A stretch of 38,304 bases of DNA from Candidatus Omnitrophota bacterium. GTDB lineage: Bacteria > Omnitrophota > Gorgyraeia > Gygaellales > JAHJCI01. The notes below the pieces were generated by a model that saw only the letters and a program-made list of their open reading frames with translations, searched no databases and had not been told where the DNA came from. Position 1 is the first letter of the stretch. Every line of letters begins with the position of its first letter. The stretch is from the NCBI GenBank assembly GCA_016783355.1, contig JADHWR010000003.1, positions 1 through 38,304 of the forward strand. Direction: 5' to 3'. Position numbers and translations under genes: made by a program. This document shows positions 36,801 to 38,304 of this stretch, piece after piece.

Positions 36801-38304
36801 TACAAAAAACCCATTCCAACCCTCCGGCAAAGTTCAGGACAAGCCCTTCGGTTTGGTTACGCTCGCTCAGGACAAGCAGCCCGGTGGATTATACAAGGAT
36901 TAAGGATAAAACCCGCCAGGTGGCGAAGCAAGGATTAAGGATAAAGGGCGGCTGCTCCAGTTCACCGGTAGGCCGTAATGTCAAGATTCAAGATTTGATC
37001 CCAGTACCATTGAGAATGGATACCATTGAAGATATGAAATTAGAAGGAAAGAAAGTGTTGGTGCGGGTTGATTTTAATCTGCCTTTGAAAGAGGGTAAGG
37101 TCTCTGATGATACCCGGATTAAAGAGGTCTTGCCGACGATAAGGTATCTACTTGACAAGAACTGCAAAATTATTCTGATATCGCATTTAGGCCGGCCTCA
37201 GAAGGAATTGAAGAAGAGGCCGGAGGCAGAAGTCAGGGGGGCTTTAACTCTTGCGCCAGTAGCTGCGGTCTTGGAGGAGCTATTAGGCAGAAAGGTAATT
37301 ATGGCCCCCGATTGTATTGGTGCTGAGGTGGAACGAATTGTTGAAGATATGAAGCAGGGCGATGTGCTTTTATTAGAAAATTTAAGGTTTCATCCCGAAG
37401 AGGAGACGAACGATGAGGAATTTGCTAAACACTTATCTTCATTAGCAGATATCTTTATTCAGGATGCCTTTGGGGTAGTTCACCGGGCCCATGCCTCAAC
37501 GGTGGCGATTACAAAGTTTCTGCCCAGCGCCGCAGGGCTTTTATTAAAGAAGGAAATAGATTATTTAACCAAGGTATTGAACCCCCGCAGGCCATTTGCT
37601 TCAATCCTCGGCGGAAAGAAGGTTTCTGATAAGTTAAAGACGCTTGAGAATCTGTTAGATAAGATGGTTAAAGGCGATGTCTTGATTATCGGCGGGGCTA
37701 TGGCTTATACATTTATGAAGGCAGAAGGTAGAGAAACAGGAAGGTCCTTAGTAGAGGAGGAAATGGTAGGACTGGCAGAAGAAATATTAAATCAGACAGG
37801 TAAAAAGGGGATAAAAGTAGCCTTACCCATTGACCATAAGTCGGTTAATGACATCAAAAAGCCTAAAGGAGAAAGAAGAAGCTTTTTGGGGCCGTATATC
37901 CCTGACGGATTTATGGGTGTAGATATCGGAATTCTAACTAACAAAAATATTGAGTTAAGTTTAAGCGGGGTAAAAACTGTTTTTTGGAATGGCGCTATGG
38001 GTGTATTTGAAGAATATGAATCCTCCTGGGGCACTAGAAGTTTAGTTGACCACTTGGCCCGGAGGGTAGAATTTTATGAAGGTACGGTTGTTTGCGGCGG
38101 AGGCGATACCCTGGCCAGCCTGGCTAAATTTGGCTATAAGGGCAGGATGTCCCATGAGTCAACCGGCGGAGGAGCGGCTTTGGAGTTCTTGGAGGGCAAG
38201 ATATTGCCCGGGATTGAAGCGTTGGAGATTGCTTCAGGACGAGCAAGTTCCTGCGCCAGAGAGCCCGGGAAGAATTCCAGCAGCCCGATGGCTAAATTGC
38301 CCCG
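2..38304 (+). CDS. Internal fragment of one giant protein (at least 12,767 aa), open at both window edges; likely Omnitrophota-type giant multidomain protein
   Basis: Frame 2 on + read by eye from 'gcc gtt ata gct acg ctg' (2) to 'aat tcc agc agc ccg atg gct aaa ttg ccc' (38302) with no stop seen. Domain homology remains in the same frame from end to end (LysM ~3.6 kb, HEAT ~17.5 kb, radical SAM ~20.1 kb, PGK ~37-38.2 kb). No ORF in the supplied track lies in + frame 2, as expected if that frame has no stop. Confidence 0.95.
885..1370 (+). other. Domain: charged, probably coiled-coil helical region
   Basis: Dense E/K/R/Q/L composition: QENRARAERITDVLTQLEIEEHREVIKRKRVEIGHQLKKGTINAELAEVKLAYLDAQIALLQIKEKIAQAQ. 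Confidence 0.6.
3578..3757 (+). other. Domain: LysM-like peptidoglycan/chitin-binding motif
   Basis: THIVCRGDSLWKIAENYLKDPFKYKKIAGDNNIDLINKIRKDGSPYVYAFIKPGQKILI matches the LysM pattern (GDSLW.IA..Y......Y..I...N.......I.PGQ.L.I). Confidence 0.75.
5975..7170 (+). other. Domain: possible (alpha/alpha)n-barrel, glycoside-hydrolase-like region
   Basis: Helix-rich sequence with aromatic/acidic motifs (GLFLSHDWESRIFRASMYTWDAMLNTHRSLLAGDMERARKLLTFYEDFI ... FGWYTPLGFSSIASALQID). No catalytic signature recognised with certainty. Confidence 0.3.
12385..14640 (+). other. Domain: large polytopic membrane region (more than ten hydrophobic segments)
   Basis: Successive hydrophobic stretches: MLPHMLLAGIATIAAFNYLGGG, LNIHILAIGAGLIALGIIF, RALGLIGLFIALFGLPYVSF, TGGILGTIASIFFYGVLLAGFIGLSAYL, FFLIAPFALGFIILLPLSAIFGF, AWILGVGLVVLNLVALMF, FISGMLITIGAVFVLYWL. 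Confidence 0.85.
16478..16726 (+). repeat. Tandem domain repeat, copy 1
   Basis: VLYINPNTLRGPPEEEESIFPLEQRKAIFEGYLLYRLSGNNETQTKRSALQYLIEKGLLESHINFLENNSIGLQADGSWFNTL, near-identical to the unit at 16925-17146. Confidence 0.92.
16925..17146 (+). repeat. Tandem domain repeat, copy 2
   Basis: VLYVNPNILRAPSAQRKAIFEGYLLYRLSGNNETQTKKLALQYLIEKGLLESHIDFLENNNIGLRPDGSWLQTL. Offset is 420 bp over the core and 447 bp at the start, where copy 1 carries 9 extra codons. Confidence 0.92.
17303..17356 (+). other. Internal lipoprotein-signal-like segment with lipobox (LSGC)
   Basis: RRWLSGLFNRHNLILLPILVFSNLFLSG|CSDVISSSNSS: basic n-region, hydrophobic core, L-S-G-C with Cys codon tgt at 17351-17353. Confidence 0.5.
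17522..18280 (+). other. Domain: HEAT repeats (PBS-lyase HEAT-like type)
   Basis: Iterated ~30-aa units: NADVRVLAAETLGNRGNKKAVEPLIKKLSDYSPCVRRAVAEALGKIGDKRAVERLLKELGNSNLAVREATAEALKKLG ... Confidence 0.92.
18158..18223 (+). repeat. 33-bp in-frame tandem duplication (2 units)
   Basis: gactatttttacggggatgtagcaaaagcattt / gactatttttgcggggatgtagcaaaagcattg; 2 mismatches in 33 bp; encodes DYFYGDVAKAF-DYFCGDVAKAL. Confidence 0.97.
19055..19072 (+). other. SSSP linker motif (NSSSPV) at the start of the YdcF module
   Basis: aat tca agc agt cct gta; preceded by another SSSP at 18986-18997. Confidence 0.9.
19070..19774 (+). other. Domain: YdcF/SanA/ElyC-like (DUF218) module
   Basis: ADLLLILGNSRIEVAEEGVKVYRRGLAKKILIAGGIG ... 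AEIFREILIINGVKEKDILPLDTESTNSEQNIRNAIRILEE...SIILIQHPAIQRRAAATFQK. Confidence 0.8.
20075..21055 (+). other. Domain: radical SAM enzyme module
   Basis: CPHQCVFC (CxxxCxxC; Cys codons at 20105, 20117, 20126) followed by GGTKEIWVSGGLEPL, HRNGLKTRLYTNG and VRFSICGVTKEMFEKIHRP; late Cys cluster VEVCKNCKIDC. Confidence 0.9.
21185..22270 (+). other. Domain: NAD(P)-dependent epimerase/dehydratase (extended SDR)
   Basis: VALVTGATGFIGSHLINNLL (GxxGxxG), VYHLAARTS, LVYISSAHIY, YPLSK (YxxxK), VILRFNNVFGVRQ, RNFIYINDVVKAI. Confidence 0.9.
24257..26100 (+). other. Domain: UDPGP (UTP-sugar uridylyltransferase) family-like module A
   Basis: FYAGAATRMGKGPLYPLDPWEVV (nucleotide-loop-like), FNFTIILHINSQIEQIV, FNSANVIIVVQPMLPGW, YPYNHGWARM, LISKGVEYMCLNRINDLDR, NPTGQKGGLGLRIHNRNQMLLVEG, in the order expected for UDPGP folds. 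Confidence 0.6.
26290..27090 (+). other. Domain: DUF89/ARMT1-like (metal-dependent phosphatase family) module
   Basis: HITGNIYGIAADLMFIQKLLKIGTEKITLVAKTRGREDEALISDVEALL ... IVDSGSLSVGTNLFQVNGRFRELVQEVKDQEAVLIAKGEMNNLTLN. Confidence 0.55.
28250..28965 (+). other. Domain: phosphodiester glycosidase (NAGPA-type)
   Basis: GPRMIIGMTKDGRFFMFTFDGRSDSVGATFAEAIAIIYEKVGENNIEWAINLDGGSSVGLSV matches the family core (G.tkdG...~v~Gr....G.t..E.a.......~..a.nLDGGgSs). Confidence 0.78.
28976..29815 (+). repeat. Duplicate of the N-terminal part of UDPGP module A, truncated after 'LDPWEVV'
   Basis: Collinear with 24257-25039: SSSPVRSK...PLTQQQ...IRDLTEAEY...EEVKQFLQQTDRTTWIPKLEELLAEEGKLRAGPFKSFFAAIYQGILY ... 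FFAGAATRMKKGPLYGLDPWEVV. The UDPGP core then fails to continue. Confidence 0.88.
30012..30043. repeat. Possible REP-like scar ('aaatgactctgaccccatttccccctatttt') inside the ORF
   Basis: Reverse complement reads aaaatagggggaaatggggtcagagtcattt. From memory, 'GGGGTCAGA' motifs recur beside REP-associated transposase genes in many bacteria. Only one copy noticed in this window. Confidence 0.35.
30053..30151 (+). other. Isolated C-terminal remnant of a YdcF-like module
   Basis: LGEVHRLDPRAYGPQGKGFIVYVKIPQEIREVY parallels LGETDRL--IKYGPKGEGFIVDVSIPDYVIDAY at 19682-19774, without the rest of the YdcF domain upstream. Confidence 0.65.
30374..32320 (+). other. Domain: UDP-glucose pyrophosphorylase family (UDPGP) module B
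   Basis: [106 protein letters not shown]. Confidence 0.8.
32342..34465 (+). other. Domain: alpha-glucan phosphorylase-like (GT35-like) module with C-terminal beta domain
   Basis: LASGGLGFLSGE, KLVLTTHTPEAAA, DAWISMPRSTREACGTSDQRAAFNGHPNIATATGG, and C-terminal PPGDYGITARA...EIYHWANSFGQDVRIHV. Confidence 0.65.
34490..35830 (+). other. Domain: trehalose synthase TreT-like GT4 glycosyltransferase
   Basis: LIFINATACGRGVAEILHNLVPFYREFGIEADWYVLK, KKVHNLIQGKRD, VFRLHIDA, FILCVSRFDPWKGQLVLVDAFELI, LLLVGNFADDDPEGSVYYEKI, SLREGFGLVVAEALTKGTVSIVSSAGGLKEQVIDGLNGFVV (E-x7-E). Confidence 0.88.
36828..36948. repeat. REP-like intergenic-type repeat absorbed into the ORF
   Basis: 'ttcaggacaagcccttcggt...cgctcgctcaggacaagcagcccggt' plus a 17-bp direct repeat 'caaggattaaggataaa' (36894-36910, 36929-36945). 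Frame 3 translation of the segment gives RQSSGQALRFGYARSGQAA, a familiar artefact of such repeats. Confidence 0.7.
37019..38240 (+). other. pgk: Domain: phosphoglycerate kinase
   Basis: KLEGKKVLVRVDFNLPLK, ILISHLGRPQ, LLLENLRFHPEEE, FIQDAFGVVHRAHAST, SILGGKKVSDKLKTLENLL, IIGGAMAYTFMKA, VFWNGAMGVFE, VVCGGGDTLASL. Confidence 0.97.
38273..38290 (+). other. SSSP linker motif (NSSSPM) directly after the PGK module
   Basis: aat tcc agc agc ccg atg follows the PGK C-terminus (LPGIEALEIAS). Confidence 0.9.

Noticed and set aside
36711-36938. + frame 3 ORF of 75 aa (…LRQSSGQALRFGYARSGQAARW…)
   Set aside because: Produced by the REP-like repeat read out of frame; the giant frame continues through the same DNA.
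19070-38240. A conventional operon of separate genes for these enzymes
   Set aside because: No stops, intergenic gaps or start/RBS boundaries between modules in frame 2; linker sequences are continuous codons.
1-38304. Viral or PKS/NRPS-type megasynthase polyprotein
   Set aside because: No capsid, RdRp, viral protease, ketosynthase, adenylation or carrier-protein signatures seen; modules are carbohydrate and central-metabolism families.
1-38304. CRISPR arrays, tRNA/rRNA genes, transposase genes
   Set aside because: No regularly spaced short repeats, no tRNA/rRNA-like blocks and no transposase domain recognised; only degraded REP-like strings were seen.

Overview
The main signal is one reading frame, + strand frame 2 (positions 2, 5, 8 ...), that stays open from base 2 to the last complete codon at 38302. 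That is 12,767 codons with no stop; start and terminator both lie outside the window. I translated this frame by eye along the window and met no stop. The ORF track agrees: none of its + ORFs lies in frame 2 (all are frame 3), although frame 2 is full of ATGs. The track therefore shows only shadow ORFs. The window looks like an internal slice of a giant gene, resembling those reported from Omnitrophota; taxonomy here is inference. The encoded protein has two halves. The N-terminal ~6,300 aa are membrane/surface-like: TM segments, coiled coil, a LysM-like motif, a possible alpha/alpha-barrel region, a large multi-TM block, an internal lipobox and HEAT repeats. The C-terminal ~6,450 aa are a chain of enzyme-like modules: YdcF/DUF218, radical SAM, NAD-dependent epimerase, UDPGP-like, DUF89-like, NAGPA-type phosphodiester glycosidase, a second UDPGP, alpha-glucan-phosphorylase-like, TreT-like GT4 and phosphoglycerate kinase. 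These modules are punctuated by a recurrent S-S-S-P-[V/I/L/M] linker motif, often NSSSPV, which I did not see in the first ~18.9 kb. I propose a fused, possibly proteolytically processed, glucose-1-phosphate/trehalose/glycolysis polyprotein. There are also in-frame duplication scars, truncated domain remnants and REP-like repeats absorbed into the ORF. I saw no RNA genes, CRISPR arrays or intergenic regions.
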